DNA of 64,000 bases, taken from NCBI RefSeq assembly GCF_030908245.1, contig NZ_JAVFJJ010000002.1, positions 186,001 through 250,000 of the forward strand, written 5' to 3'. The translations under genes and the position numbers were made by a program. Positions 41,538-50,794 of this stretch are shown here, in pieces (position 1 is the first letter of the stretch; every line of letters begins with the position of its first letter). Under the pieces are notes generated by a model. The model had not been told where the DNA came from and searched no databases. It saw only the letters and a list, made by a program, of their open reading frames with translations. The DNA is from Sinomonas sp. ASV322. Its GTDB lineage: Bacteria > Actinomycetota > Actinomycetes > Actinomycetales > Micrococcaceae.

Positions 41538-44057
41538 TCAGGCGCCGAGTTCCTTCGAGCCGCCCTTCGCGACGGTCACGACCTCGGGAACGCGCGGGCG
41601 CTGCGTGCCGGTGAAGGTGAACCGCGCGGACTCGTCATCGCCGTCGACGTCCACCAGGACGATGTCCCCCGACGAAAGGTCGCCGAAGAGGATCTTCTCG
41701 GAGAGCTGGTCCTCGATCTCGCTCTGGATCACGCGGCGCAGCGGCCGGGCGCCCATCGCGGGATCGTAGCCGCGCTTCGCGAGAAGGATCTTCGCCTTCT
41801 GCGTGAGCTCGATGCCCATGTCCTTGTCCTTGAGCCGCTTCTCGAGTCGGTCGATCATGAGGTCGACGATCTCGATGATCTCCTCCTGCGTGAGCTGCGG
41901 GAACACGACCAGATCGTCGACGCGGTTGAGGAACTCGGGGCGGAAGTGCTGCTTGAGCTCCTCCGTCACGCGGGCCTTCATGCGCTCGTACGTCGTCTTC
42001 GTGTCCGTGCCGGACTGGAAGCCGGTCATGACGCCCTTCGAGATGTCGCGGGAGCCGAGGTTGGTCGTCATGATGATGATCGTGTTCTTGAAGTCCACGA
42101 CCCGGCCCTGGCTGTCCGTGAGGCGCCCGTCCTCGAGGATCTGCAGTAGCGAGTTGAAGAGGTCCGCGTGGGCCTTCTCGACCTCGTCGAACAGGACCAC
42201 GGAGAACGGCCGGCGGCGCACCTTCTCAGTGAGCTGGCCGCCCTCTTCGTAGCCGACGTAGCCCGGAGGGGCACCGAAGAGCCGCGAGACCGTGTGCTTC
42301 TCCGAGAACTCGGACATGTCCAGCGTGATGAGGGCATCCTCTTCGCCGAACAGGAACTCCGCGAGGGCCTTCGCGAGCTCGGTCTTGCCAACGCCCGTGG
42401 GGCCGGCGAAGATGAACGACCCACCCGGACGCTTGGGGTCCTTGAGGCCCGCACGCGTGCGGCGGATGGAGCGCGAGAGCGCCTTGATCGCATCGTCCTG
42501 GCCGACGACGCGCTTGTGCAGCTCGTCCTCCATGTGGAGCAGCCGGGAGGACTCCTCCTCGGTGAGCTTGAACACCGGGATGCCCGTCGAGTTCGCGAGC
42601 ACCTCGGCAACGAGCTCCTCGTCGACCTCGGCCACTCCGTCCATGTCGCCCGACTTCCAGGCACGCTCGCGCTCGGCGCGCTCGGAGATGAGCTTCTGCT
42701 CCTTGTCGCGCAGCGAGGCGGCGCCCTCGAAGTCCTGCGCGTCGATCGCGGACTCCTTCTCGAGCTTGAGGCCCGCGATGCGCTCGTCGAGCGCCTTGAG
42801 CTCCGGCGGGGCCGTCATGCGGCGGATGCGCAGCCGCGCGCCCGCCTCGTCGATGAGGTCGATCGCCTTGTCCGGGAGGAAGCGGTCGCTGATGTACCGC
42901 TCCGAGAGGTTTGCCGCTGCGGCGAGCGCGCCGTCCGTGATCGTGACACGGTGGTGCGCCTCGTAGCGGTCGCGGAGCCCCTTGAGGATCTCGATGGTCA
43001 AGGCAACGGAAGGCTCGGAGACCTGGATCGGCTGGAAGCGGCGCTCAAGCGCGGCGTCCTTCTCGATGTGCTTGCGGTACTCGTCGAGCGTCGTCGCGCC
43101 GATCGTCTGCAGCTCGCCGCGGGCGAGCATCGGCTTGAGGATGCTCGCGGCGTCGATCGCGCCCTCGGCCGCACCCGCTCCGACGAGCGTGTGGATCTCG
43201 TCGATGAACAGGATGATGTCGCCGCGCGTGCGGATCTCCTTGAGGACCTTCTTGAGGCGCTCTTCGAAGTCGCCGCGGTAGCGGGAGCCGGCCACGAGGG
43301 AGCCGAGGTCGAGCGTGTAGAGCTGCTTGTCCTTGATCGTCTCGGGGACGTCTCCGCGCACGATCGCCTGCGCGAGGCCCTCGACGACGGCGGTCTTGCC
43401 GACGCCGGGCTCGCCGATCAGCACGGGGTTGTTCTTCGTGCGGCGCGAGAGGACCTGCATGACGCGTTCCATCTCGTGCTCGCGCCCGATCACGGGATCG
43501 AGCTTGTTCTCGCGCGCGGCCTGCGTGAGGTTCCGGCCGAACTGGTCGAGCACCACGGAGCCGGCCGGGCTGCCCTCGGGCTGGCCCCCGCCGGAGGCAG
43601 CGGACGCGGCCTCCTTGCCCTGATATCCGGACAGGAGCTGGATGACCTGCTGGCGGACGCGGTTGAGATCCGCACCGAGCTTGACGAGCACCTGCGCGGC
43701 AACACCCTCGCCCTCACGGATGAGGCCCAGGAGGATGTGCTCCGTACCGATGTAGTTGTGGCCGAGCTGGAGCGCCTCGCGCAGCGAGAGCTCAAGCACC
43801 TTCTTGGCGCGCGGCGTGAACGGAATGTGGCCGGACGGAGCCTGCTGGCCCTGCCCGATGATCTCCTGCACCTGCTCGCGCACACCGTCCAGGGAGATGC
43901 CCAGGGATTCGAGGGCCTTGGCGGCCACTCCCTCCCCCTCATGGATGAGGCCCAGGAGGATGTGCTCGGTGCCGATGTAGTTGTGGTTGAGCATGCGGGC
44001 CTCTTCTTGGGCCAGCACGACCACGCGGCGGGCGCGGTCTGTGAATCTCTCGAACAT
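41538..44057 (-). CDS. clpC: ATP-dependent Clp protease ATPase subunit ClpC
   Basis: An 839-residue Hsp100 unfoldase that feeds proteins to ClpP. Two N-terminal repeats ([13 protein letters not shown] at about 26 and 101), AAA domain 1 with Walker A GEPGVGKT (215-222), a UVR-type coiled middle domain, and AAA domain 2 with GPTGVGKT are present. ATG 44057. Upstream (44058-44269) are a possible -10 TAGCAT (minus, 44129-44124) and an inverted repeat at 44157-44174. Gene order with lsr2 and lysS is the conserved actinobacterial one. Confidence 0.97.
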   Translation of the reverse strand: MFERFTDRARRVVVLAQEEARMLNHNYIGTEHILLGLIHEGEGVAAKALESLGISLDGVREQVQEIIGQGQQAPSGHIPFTPRAKKVLELSLREALQLGHNYIGTEHILLGLIREGEGVAAQVLVKLGADLNRVRQQVIQLLSGYQGKEAASAASGGGQPEGSPAGSVVLDQFGRNLTQAARENKLDPVIGREHEMERVMQVLSRRTKNNPVLIGEPGVGKTAVVEGLAQAIVRGDVPETIKDKQLYTLDLGSLVAGSRYRGDFEERLKKVLKEIRTRGDIILFIDEIHTLVGAGAAEGAIDAASILKPMLARGELQTIGATTLDEYRKHIEKDAALERRFQPIQVSEPSVALTIEILKGLRDRYEAHHRVTITDGALAAAANLSERYISDRFLPDKAIDLIDEAGARLRIRRMTAPPELKALDERIAGLKLEKESAIDAQDFEGAASLRDKEQKLISERAERERAWKSGDMDGVAEVDEELVAEVLANSTGIPVFKLTEEESSRLLHMEDELHKRVVGQDDAIKALSRSIRRTRAGLKDPKRPGGSFIFAGPTGVGKTELAKALAEFLFGEEDALITLDMSEFSEKHTVSRLFGAPPGYVGYEEGGQLTEKVRRRPFSVVLFDEVEKAHADLFNSLLQILEDGRLTDSQGRVVDFKNTIIIMTTNLGSRDISKGVMTGFQSGTDTKTTYERMKARVTEELKQHFRPEFLNRVDDLVVFPQLTQEEIIEIVDLMIDRLEKRLKDKDMGIELTQKAKILLAKRGYDPAMGARPLRRVIQSEIEDQLSEKILFGDLSSGDIVLVDVDGDDESARFTFTGTQRPRVPEVVTVAKGGSKELGA

Positions 44058-44156
44058 CGCTCGAACTCCCCGGTCTTGCTGTTGGGTGCAATGCCGCCAA
44101 GGGCGGCACTGGCGCGTAGTTCGATGCTACGTGCCGGGGGCTCGACGCACACGGCT

Positions 44157-44174
44157 GTTCGCCACAGGGTGAAC
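44157..44174. promoter_or_regulatory. Inverted repeat upstream of the clpC promoter
   Basis: GTTCGCC and GGTGAAC arms (GTTCGCCACAGGGTGAAC) lie just upstream of the predicted clpC -35, the place of an activator site. It resembles ClgR-type sites, but the spacing of CGC and GTG half sites is one base longer than the known consensus, so the binder is uncertain. Confidence 0.35.
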
Positions 44175-44222
44175 ACCCGGCAAAGGACGACGGCGGCACT
44201 CGGATCGCGCCAAAACAGCACG

Positions 44223-44247
44223 AAACCCGGTGCACGGCACCGGGTTT
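44223..44247 (-). terminator. Terminator of lsr2
   Basis: AAACCCGGTGC (44223-44233) and GCACCGGGTTT (44237-44247) form a perfect 11-bp stem with a 3-nt loop, 22 nt after the lsr2 stop. Downstream on the minus strand comes CGTGCTGTTTTGG. Confidence 0.9.
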
Positions 44248-44269
44248 CCTGCTGGTGGATGAACTCTGA

Positions 44270-44611
44270 TCAGGCGTTGGCCTTGCGGTACGCTTCCTGG
44301 ATCTCGGCCTGGATACGACCGCGGCTGTTCACGCTGTACCCATTGTCCCGCGCCCACTGCCGGATCTTCGCGGATTCGGAATTGCGCGAGCTGCTGCCGG
44401 CGGCCGCACGGGCGCGCGGCGCCTGGCCCGGGCGAGCAGTCGACTTGCGCGCCGCCCCAACGTAATCCTGAAGGGACTCGCGGAGCTTCGCGGCGTTCGC
44501 GTGGGAAAGATCGATCTCGTAGCTGGATCCGTCGAGGCCGAAACGCACGGTTTCGTCTGCAGAACCGCCGTCGAGGTCGTCAACGAGGATGATCTTGACT
44601 TTCTGTGCCAC
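44270..44611 (-). CDS. lsr2: Lsr2-family nucleoid-associated DNA-bridging protein
   Basis: A 113-residue xenogeneic silencer that bridges AT-rich DNA. The N-terminal dimerisation domain reads VAQKVKIILVDDLDGG ... TVRFGLDGSSYEIDLS; the C-terminal DNA-binding domain has the AT-hook-like RGR at residues 97-99. Start GTG 44611 follows AGAGAGAA. Its presence is diagnostic for actinobacteria. AT-rich patches in this window, such as around 6800-6870, could be its targets. Confidence 0.97.
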   Translation of the reverse strand: MAQKVKIILVDDLDGGSADETVRFGLDGSSYEIDLSHANAAKLRESLQDYVGAARKSTARPGQAPRARAAAGSSSRNSESAKIRQWARDNGYSVNSRGRIQAEIQEAYRKANA

Positions 44612-44762
44612 GGGCGTTCTCTCTCTAGTCGGCGCTGGGGAACGGCATGTCTCATGCACTGCACTCGCTGCGGTCCGAACAATTCGGAGATCTAACTGCC
44701 CGATCAGGCCGCCGCTATTGCACTTCCATTATGCTTCTGGCTCAGCGGCGCGTCAAAACGAA

Positions 44763-44930
44763 TCACCCAAGCGACGGGGAACTATTCCCGCCCTCTCGGC
44801 GTTCGGCTTCCCTTTCCGCACGCGCCAACGCCTCGCGCTCCGACTTGTCCGCGTTGAAAATCGCCCGAATCGCGAACCAGAAAATCAGGCCGACCACGAT
44901 CGGCGGGAGAAGGACGGCTAAGTAATCCAT
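44763..44930 (-). CDS. Small single-pass membrane protein next to lysS
   Basis: A 55-residue protein with one N-terminal membrane helix (YLAVLLPPIVVGLIFWFAI) and a charged helical tail (DKSEREALARAEREAERREG). It starts 1 nt after the lysS stop, so it is co-transcribed with and probably coupled to lysS. Function unknown. The 150-bp gap 44612-44762 to lsr2 holds no further gene. Confidence 0.7.
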   Translation of the reverse strand: MDYLAVLLPPIVVGLIFWFAIRAIFNADKSEREALARAEREAERREGGNSSPSLG

Positions 44931-44931
44931 G

Positions 44932-46440
44932 TCAGTTCGCCTCTGGCTTGAGGAGTGGGAAGAGGATCGTTTCGCGAATGCCTGCCTGCGTGAAGAGCAT
45001 GACGAGGCGATCGATGCCCAGGCCGATTCCGCCCATGGGCGGGGCCCCGTATTCGAGGGCGCGGAGGAAGTCCTCGTCGAGCTGCATGGCCTCGTCGTCG
45101 CCTTCGGCCGCAAGCCGGGACTGCTCGGTGAGCCGCTCGCGCTGGATCACCGGGTCGATGAGCTCGGAGAACGCGGTTCCGCGTTCCATTCCTCCGATAA
45201 TGAGGTCCCACGCTTCGATGAGGCGTGGGTCGTCACGGTGCGGGCGGGCGAGCGGCTGCGCCGACGGCGGGTAATCGTAGACAAACGTCGGATTCAGAAG
45301 GGTCGGTTCGACGATATCCCCGAAGAGCTCGATGACGGCCTTTTCAGTCGTCCACAAAGGATCCGTCTTAACGCCACACTTGTCGCCGATCTCAAGAAGT
45401 CGTTCAAGTGGCGTCTCGGGCGTGATCTCTTCTCCGACAGCTTCCGAGAGGCCCGGGTAAACACCGAGCCAGCGCCATTCGCCGTCGAGATCGATGGTTC
45501 CCTGCGGAGTCTCGATCTGGCGCGTTCCCACGACATCAGCGGCGTTGAGGATGATCTCCTTCATCCGCTCGGCCATCGTGAATTGGTCGGCGTACGCTTC
45601 GTAGCATTCAAGAGTCGTAAATTCCGGGCTGTGGGTCGAATCGACGCCCTCGTTGCGGAACACGCGACCGATCTCGTAGACGCGCTCGATTCCGCCCACC
45701 ACGGCCCGCTTGAGGTAGAGCTCAGTGGCAATGCGGAGCGTCATCCGCTGATCGAACGCATTGAGATGCGTTTCGAACGGCCGGGCCGTCGCACCGCCAT
45801 GGATGAGGTTGAGCATGGGCGTCTCGACTTCCACGTAGCCATGGGAATCGAGGGTCTCGCGAACCGACTTCGTGACATTGGCCCGCGTGTAGATCATCTG
45901 GCGCGCCTCGTCGCGCACGAGCAGATCGACATACCGCTGACGGACCCGCGTCTCCTCGCTGAGCTCGGCGTGGAGGGTGGGGAGCGGACGGAGGGCCTTC
46001 GAGGCCATCTTCCATTCGTCCGCCATGATCGAGAGCTCGCCGCGCCTCGAGGAGATGACCTCGCCATGCACGAAGACGTGATCGCCGAGGTCAACGAGGG
46101 CCTTCCAGTCGGCGAGGCGCTCCTCGCCCACGTTGGCGAGGCTCAGCATGGCCTGGAGGCGCGTGCCATCGCCCTCCTGGAGGGTCGCGAAGCACAGCTT
46201 GCCCGTATTGCGCACGAAGACAACACGGCCGACGACGCCGACGACGTCGCCCGTCGTGGAGTCCGGCTCGAGATCGGGGTACTTCGCGCGGATCTCGGCG
46301 AGCGAGTGACTGCGGTCGAGCTTGACCGGATACGGCTCCTCGCCGCTCGCAAGGAGCTTTCCGCGCTTTTCGATGCGAATATGCATCTGCTCGCTGGCGT
46401 CGGCTGGCTCCATTCCGGGAGCGGAGTTCTCTGCAGTCAC
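44932..46440 (-). CDS. lysS: Lysyl-tRNA synthetase, class II
   Basis: A 502-residue enzyme charging tRNA-Lys. An OB-fold anticodon-binding domain (GDVVGVVGRVVFVRNTGK) is followed by the class II core: motif 2 RVFRNEGVDSTHSPEFTTLE and motif 3 GIGLGIDRLVM. Start GTG 46440 is chosen; TAGAAT lies 8 nt upstream, so the transcript may be leaderless or nearly so. No T-box leader is present in the 57-bp gap to the divergent hydrolase gene. Confidence 0.96.
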   Translation of the reverse strand: MTAENSAPGMEPADASEQMHIRIEKRGKLLASGEEPYPVKLDRSHSLAEIRAKYPDLEPDSTTGDVVGVVGRVVFVRNTGKLCFATLQEGDGTRLQAMLSLANVGEERLADWKALVDLGDHVFVHGEVISSRRGELSIMADEWKMASKALRPLPTLHAELSEETRVRQRYVDLLVRDEARQMIYTRANVTKSVRETLDSHGYVEVETPMLNLIHGGATARPFETHLNAFDQRMTLRIATELYLKRAVVGGIERVYEIGRVFRNEGVDSTHSPEFTTLECYEAYADQFTMAERMKEIILNAADVVGTRQIETPQGTIDLDGEWRWLGVYPGLSEAVGEEITPETPLERLLEIGDKCGVKTDPLWTTEKAVIELFGDIVEPTLLNPTFVYDYPPSAQPLARPHRDDPRLIEAWDLIIGGMERGTAFSELIDPVIQRERLTEQSRLAAEGDDEAMQLDEDFLRALEYGAPPMGGIGLGIDRLVMLFTQAGIRETILFPLLKPEAN

Positions 46441-46448
46441 AATGTTCC

Positions 46449-46454
46449 ATTCTA
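46449..46454 (-). promoter_or_regulatory. Predicted -10 box of lysS
   Basis: TAGAAT on the minus strand ends 8 nt before the GTG at 46440. Confidence 0.45.
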
Positions 46455-46485
46455 ACTTCAAGTCATGAGCCTCCACCCCGTGGGC

Positions 46486-46491
46486 TAGGCT
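46486..46491 (+). promoter_or_regulatory. Predicted leaderless -10 box of the hydrolase gene
   Basis: TAGGCT ends 6 nt before the ATG at 46498; no ribosome binding site. Confidence 0.5.
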
Positions 46492-46497
46492 CGTGCC

Positions 46498-47346
46498 ATG
46501 GCAGCTTCCCAGATCCTCGCCACGACTGTTTCGACAGGGGACGGTGCTGTCCTCGAGCTCTTGACCGCCCCGGCAGGCAACGGGCGGACGGAGGGCGGCG
46601 TCGTCGTCGTCCATGGCTCCATGGTGACCGCGGACCTGTACCGCGAGCTGGCCCTCCGCCTCGCCGACGCTCTCCGCGCGCCGGTCCACGTCTACAACCG
46701 GCGCGGACGCGGGGCGTCGTCGCCCCAGCCTGCGAATTACTCGCTCGCGATGGAGATCGCGGACCTCGGAGCCGTCCTCGAGCACACGGGATCGCAGGCG
46801 GTCTTCGGGCACAACTACGGCGGCTGCATCGCCCTCCACGCGGGCCGCACGCTCGACATCGGGCAGCTCGCCGTCTACGACCCGATCATCTCGTTCAACG
46901 GAAGCTACAACGCCGACTGGCTCGACGACTACGAATCAGCGCTCAGCCATAAGGACGAGGAGAAGGCCCTCGCCGTGCTCCTCCGCGGACTCCAGACCGC
47001 CGGCCCGATCTCGAAGCTCCCGCTCCCCATCCTCACGGTCCTCAACCGGATCGGAAGCCGTACTCAGCCCGGCAAGGTGCTCACGAAGCTCCTCCCGACC
47101 GGGCCGCGCGAAATCAGAGCCATCGTCGCCGCGGATTCGAAGGCCGAGCCGTTCGACCAGCTCCCGCTTGAGACGCTCTTCCTCGTGGGCGGCGCGAGCC
47201 CCGAATACTTCGCAGAGGCCGCCGAAAAGCTCGACGGCGTGCTGCCCGCCTCAGACTTCGACGTCCTCCCGAAGCTTGCCCACGACGCACCGGAGCGCCC
47301 CGCGAAGGCCCTCGTGGACCGGCTCGCCGAGTTCTTCTCGAGCTGA
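46498..47346 (+). CDS. Alpha/beta-hydrolase fold protein with Asn at the nucleophile position
   Basis: A 282-residue alpha/beta-hydrolase fold protein: oxyanion-hole region VVVVHGSMV, and the nucleophile elbow at residues 104-108, which reads GHNYGG instead of GHSYGG. The DNA is ggg-cac-aac-tac-ggc, so Asn106 replaces the usual Ser. Histidine candidates (KLAHDAPE near the C-terminus) remain. It may lack ordinary esterase activity and serve as a binding protein or use different chemistry. It has its own leaderless promoter, divergent from lysS. Confidence 0.82.
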   Translation: MAASQILATTVSTGDGAVLELLTAPAGNGRTEGGVVVVHGSMVTADLYRELALRLADALRAPVHVYNRRGRGASSPQPANYSLAMEIADLGAVLEHTGSQAVFGHNYGGCIALHAGRTLDIGQLAVYDPIISFNGSYNADWLDDYESALSHKDEEKALAVLLRGLQTAGPISKLPLPILTVLNRIGSRTQPGKVLTKLLPTGPREIRAIVAADSKAEPFDQLPLETLFLVGGASPEYFAEAAEKLDGVLPASDFDVLPKLAHDAPERPAKALVDRLAEFFSS

Positions 47347-47416
47347 CGCTGCGCAATTGTTGGCTTGAGCAGGGTTCTGCACCGCTTGACCCTGCGCAGA
47401 GGACAATTCGCGTCAG
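47343..47416. terminator. Nested inverted repeats between convergent genes
   Basis: CTGACGC (47343-47349) plus AATTGT pair with ACAATTCGCGTCAG (47403-47416), allowing one bulge. Inside, GCAGGGT (47369-47375) pairs with ACCCTGC (47389-47395). It covers the whole gap between the hydrolase stop and the panC stop and probably terminates both. Confidence 0.65.
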
Positions 47417-47427
47417 CGGGCTTTGAG

Positions 47428-48378
47428 TCAGCGGGCCTTGAGGGGCATGTTGTCGATGAGCCGGACGTCGCCGACGCGCGCCGCGACGATCGCGAGTGCC
47501 TCGCCCGTGAACGGGGTCTCGCGGCAGGCGAACGCGAGCGGCTCGAGGGTATCGGGATCGACGACGTCGAAATAGTCGAGCTCGACGCCGGGCTGGGATT
47601 CGATGAGGGCGACGGCGTCGTCCGGCATGAGCGGTTCGTGCGCCGCCGCGCGGGCGTCGACGAGGAGCAGTGCGCGGGAAAGGACGAGCGCCGCGTCGCG
47701 TTCCTCGTCGCTCAGGAACTGGTTTCGGCTCGAGAGCGCGAGGCCGTCGGCGGCCCGCACGATCGGGACGCCGACCACGTCGACCGGGAAGTCGAGGTCC
47801 CTGACCATGCGGCGCACGATCGCGAGCTGCTGCGCGTCCTTCTGCCCGAAGTAGGCCCGGAAGGCTGCGGGCTGCCCCGCGACGGGACCGGGCATCGCGA
47901 GATGGAAGAGCTTCGCGACGACCGTAAGCACGCCGTCGAAATGCCCCGGGCGGGAGGCCCCCTCCCACTTCTCGGCGAGCCGCCCCGCGGTCACGCGGAC
48001 GAGGGGATCGCCGCCGGGGTACATCTCGTCCACGCTGGGGGCGAAGACGAGGTCGACGCCGACCCCCTCCAGGAGCGCCGCGTCGGCGTCGAGGGTGCGC
48101 GGGTAGCGCTCGAGGTCCGTGGGGTCGCCGAACTGGAGCGGGTTGACGAAAATGCTTGCGACGACGACGTCGTTTGCGGCGACGGCCGCCTTGGCAAGCC
48201 GGCGGTGGCCGTCGTGGAGGGCGCCCATGGTGGGGACCAGGCCGAGCGAAGCCCTGGGGGCTAGGGGGTCGACGAGGCCGAGCGAGGCCCCGCTCCCCCT
48301 CCGTCCCGCGTGTTCCGCGAGCAGGCGGGCGATCTCGGCACGCAGCTCGGCCTTCGTCTGGACGACGGTGATGGGCAT
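47428..48378 (-). CDS. panC: Pantothenate synthetase PanC
   Basis: A 316-residue ligase joining pantoate and beta-alanine with ATP. The HxGH-type motif is in [13 protein letters not shown], the pantoate region in [19 protein letters not shown] and the KMSKS-like SSRNQFLS follows. ATG 48378 overlaps the preceding stop (TGATG), and a TTG one codon earlier is possible. It closes the folate-pantothenate operon. Confidence 0.96.
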   Translation of the reverse strand: MPITVVQTKAELRAEIARLLAEHAGRRGSGASLGLVDPLAPRASLGLVPTMGALHDGHRRLAKAAVAANDVVVASIFVNPLQFGDPTDLERYPRTLDADAALLEGVGVDLVFAPSVDEMYPGGDPLVRVTAGRLAEKWEGASRPGHFDGVLTVVAKLFHLAMPGPVAGQPAAFRAYFGQKDAQQLAIVRRMVRDLDFPVDVVGVPIVRAADGLALSSRNQFLSDEERDAALVLSRALLLVDARAAAHEPLMPDDAVALIESQPGVELDYFDVVDPDTLEPLAFACRETPFTGEALAIVAARVGDVRLIDNMPLKAR

Positions 48379-49310
48379 CAAGGTTCCTCTCGCGGATCGG
48401 GTGCGGCCCCGCCGTCGTCCTCGCGTGGGGCGAGCGCCTCTTCGAGCCGCGCGCGCACGTCGGCGCCGAACAGCCCGCGCCGCTCCGCGCGTCGTGCCGT
48501 GGCGCGCGCCATCGCTCGGTAGGCCTCGAAAATATCTGGGGAACCGCCGTCGTTCGCCAGCTCGCCAAGCGCCTCAACGTGGGCCGTGACGGTGCCCACG
48601 TCGCCGCGGGCGACTGGCCCCGTCAGCGCGGACTCGCCGGCCGAGAGCGCGTTCTCAAGCGACGCGCGGAGGAGCGGGCCGAGGAGCCGGTCGGGCTCGG
48701 CGACGCCGATGCGGGCGAGGATCTCGGCAGCCTGCGCGGCGATCGTCACGAGATGGTTCGAACCGTGGGCGAGGGCCGCGTGATAGGCCACGCGGTCCGC
48801 CTCGGCGATGACGACGGGCTCGGCGCCCATCTCGACGACGAGGGCCTGGGCGATCGGGAGCATCGCCGGATCCGCCGTGACGCCGAAGCGGCAGTCCATG
48901 AGCCGTCCCAGATCGAGGCTCATGCCCGTGAACGTCATGGCCGGATGGATCGCGAGCGGGATCGCTCCCGCCGCACGCACGGGGGCGAGGACGCCCACGC
49001 CGTGCCGGCCGGACGTGTGGGCCACGAGCTGGCCGGGCTGCCACGCGCCGAGCTTCGCGAGGCCTTCGACGAGCGAGCCGAGCGCATCGTCCGGGACGGC
49101 GAGCAGCACGAGCTCCGACCGCTCGACGACATCCGGGATTTCGAGGATCGGCACACCGGGGAGAAGAGTCTCCGCACGCTCGCGGCTCGCCTCCGAGACC
49201 GCGGAGACGCCGACGACGGCGTGCTCGGCCGCGCGCAGGGCCGCACCGAGCACGGCGCCCACCTTGCCCGCCCCGATGACGCCGACGCCGAGTCGTCCGG
49301 GACGCGTCAC
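48378..49310 (-). CDS. Rossmann-fold DUF2520-type protein of the panC operon
   Basis: A 310-residue protein. The N-terminal Rossmann fold [18 protein letters not shown] should bind NAD(P); the C-terminal DUF2520 half is helical with HPAMTFTG and [13 protein letters not shown]. The same gene stands before panC in mycobacteria (Rv3603c). A role in pantoate supply has been guessed from position but is not proven. GTG 49310 follows GAGGAG. Confidence 0.85.
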   Translation of the reverse strand: MTRPGRLGVGVIGAGKVGAVLGAALRAAEHAVVGVSAVSEASRERAETLLPGVPILEIPDVVERSELVLLAVPDDALGSLVEGLAKLGAWQPGQLVAHTSGRHGVGVLAPVRAAGAIPLAIHPAMTFTGMSLDLGRLMDCRFGVTADPAMLPIAQALVVEMGAEPVVIAEADRVAYHAALAHGSNHLVTIAAQAAEILARIGVAEPDRLLGPLLRASLENALSAGESALTGPVARGDVGTVTAHVEALGELANDGGSPDIFEAYRAMARATARRAERRGLFGADVRARLEEALAPREDDGGAAPDPREEP

Positions 49311-49346
49311 GCCGCGCTCCTCAGTTGCCTGCGCGCGCGGGGATCC

Positions 49347-49862
49347 TCACGCATAGCCGCCCTCGGCGTCGCCCGCCCGGTTGGGCCCGGCCTCGCGTCC
49401 GTTCTTCGGCTCCTCGCCTTCCTCGGGAGGCACCCGGCAGAAGCGCTCGACGAGCAGGCCGATCGCCACCATGATGACGCCGCCGCCCATCATCGCGACC
49501 GCCTGGAGGACTACGGGGCTCGTCGAGCGCACCGCCCAGACCGGAAGCTGGTCGGCGATGACGCCCGCGTGCCATCCGAGCAGCACGGCACCCGCGTACG
49601 CGCACGCGTGCGCGAGGACGAGTGTGCGCGCCGCGAAGATCGGATCGAGCATCTGCGTGCGCTTCTCGCTGTTCCGCCAGCGCAGCACGCGGATCCCGAG
49701 CGCAAGCGTGAAGACAGCGATGACGGCCATGCTCCCGAGCGCACTGTACGGCAGCACCGGCGTCGTGCCTGACGAGCGGTCGGAGAGCTCCGTTGCGGCG
49801 AACCCGGCGAGGCCGAGGACGACGCCGATGATCGCGAGCACTGTGACGCGGAGCGGCTTCAC
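49347..49862 (-). CDS. DUF3180-type membrane protein
   Basis: A 171-residue membrane protein with four predicted helices (VTVLAIIGVVLGLAGFAA, ALGSMAVIAVFTLALGI, ARTLVLAHACAYAGAVLLG, LQAVAMMGGGVIMVAIGLLV) and an acidic tail. Start GTG 49862 overlaps the folK stop (GTGA). Its homologue follows folK in mycobacteria also (Rv3604c). Function unknown; the fixed position suggests a link to folate or pantothenate metabolism. Confidence 0.8.
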   Translation of the reverse strand: MKPLRVTVLAIIGVVLGLAGFAATELSDRSSGTTPVLPYSALGSMAVIAVFTLALGIRVLRWRNSEKRTQMLDPIFAARTLVLAHACAYAGAVLLGWHAGVIADQLPVWAVRSTSPVVLQAVAMMGGGVIMVAIGLLVERFCRVPPEEGEEPKNGREAGPNRAGDAEGGYA

Positions 49863-50410
49863 GGCTGCCCCTCGTCGAGGAGATCGTAGCCTTCGACGCC
49901 GTCGGCATCCGCGCAGTCCTCGAGGAGCTCGACAATTGGGTGCCCCTCGAGCACGGCCGTCGGATCGATGAGGAGCCACGGGTAGAGGACAAACGCGCGC
50001 TCCGACGCGCGCGGATGCGGAAGCGTGAGCAGCGGATCGTCCTGGCTCAGCTTGTTGTACGTGATGATGTCGATGTCGAGCGTGCGCGGGCCCCAGCGGA
50101 CCTCGCGGGTGCGGTGGTGCTTGGCCTCGATCGCCTGGCAGTGCGCGAGCAGCTCGTACGGGCTGAGGCTCGTCAGCACGATCATGACCATGTTGAGGAA
50201 GTCCGGCTGGCCCTCGGGGCCGCCGACGGCCTTCGTCTGCACGACCGGTGAGACGTCCACAAGGCGCACCTCAGGCCGGTCCACAAGGTCCGAGACGGCC
50301 TCGGCGAGCGTCTCGGCCCGCTCGCCGAGATTGCTCCCGAGGGCGAGGACGGCGCGCGTGTACTCAGAGCGGCTCGCCGACGCTCGGCCGGCCACGGGGG
50401 CTGCGCTCAT
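49859..50410 (-). CDS. folK: Hydroxymethyl-dihydropterin pyrophosphokinase FolK
   Basis: A 183-residue kinase in folate synthesis. LALGSNLGERAETL, the ATP/pterin site and the signature RWGPRTLDIDIITY are present, then LPHPRASERAFVLYPW. About 18 extra residues precede the usual start. It overlaps folB by 4 nt and the DUF3180 gene by 4 nt. Confidence 0.95.
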   Translation of the reverse strand: MSAAPVAGRASASRSEYTRAVLALGSNLGERAETLAEAVSDLVDRPEVRLVDVSPVVQTKAVGGPEGQPDFLNMVMIVLTSLSPYELLAHCQAIEAKHHRTREVRWGPRTLDIDIITYNKLSQDDPLLTLPHPRASERAFVLYPWLLIDPTAVLEGHPIVELLEDCADADGVEGYDLLDEGQP

Positions 50411-50784
50411 GCCTGGCGTCCCCGGAAAACCGTGACGGCGACGTCGTCGAACGGGACCTCGATGGGGGCCTTCGGCTTGTGGACCGTGATTTCGGCCGCC
50501 TCGATCGCGGGGAACTCGCCGAGGACCATCTCGGCAATCCGGACCGCAAGCGTCTCGATGAGGTTTACCGGATCCCCCTCGACGATCTGCGTGATCCGCT
50601 CCGCGATCTCGGCGTAGCTCGCCGTATGCGCCAGATCATCGCTCGCGGCGGCTTCGGCGAAGTCGCTGTGCAGGACGGCGTCGACGACGAACGTCTGGCC
50701 GTCGCGGCGCTCGAAGTCGAGAACGCCGTGATAGCCGACGGCGGAAACGCCCCGGAGTGTGATGAGGTCGGCTCGGGTGCCCAC
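50407..50784 (-). CDS. folB: Dihydroneopterin aldolase FolB
   Basis: A 125-residue enzyme converting dihydroneopterin to hydroxymethyl-dihydropterin. GVSAVGYHGVLDFER, the tyrosine and LIETLAVRIAEMVL, and TVHKPKAPIEVPFDDVAVTV are typical. It starts 10 nt after folP at GTG 50784 and overlaps folK. Confidence 0.95.
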   Translation of the reverse strand: MGTRADLITLRGVSAVGYHGVLDFERRDGQTFVVDAVLHSDFAEAAASDDLAHTASYAEIAERITQIVEGDPVNLIETLAVRIAEMVLGEFPAIEAAEITVHKPKAPIEVPFDDVAVTVFRGRQA

Positions 50785-50794
50785 TCGCGAGCCC

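Noticed and set aside
44157-44174. Firm ClgR operator call
   Set aside because: Half-site spacing differs by one base from the known consensus; kept only as an inverted repeat with low confidence.
42168-44465. Long plus-strand open frame opposite clpC
   Set aside because: Antisense shadow of clpC; composition and lack of motifs show it is not a gene.
46441-46497. T-box or other riboswitch before lysS
   Set aside because: Only 57 bp separate lysS from the divergent gene and a -10 box lies 8 nt before the start, leaving no room for a leader.
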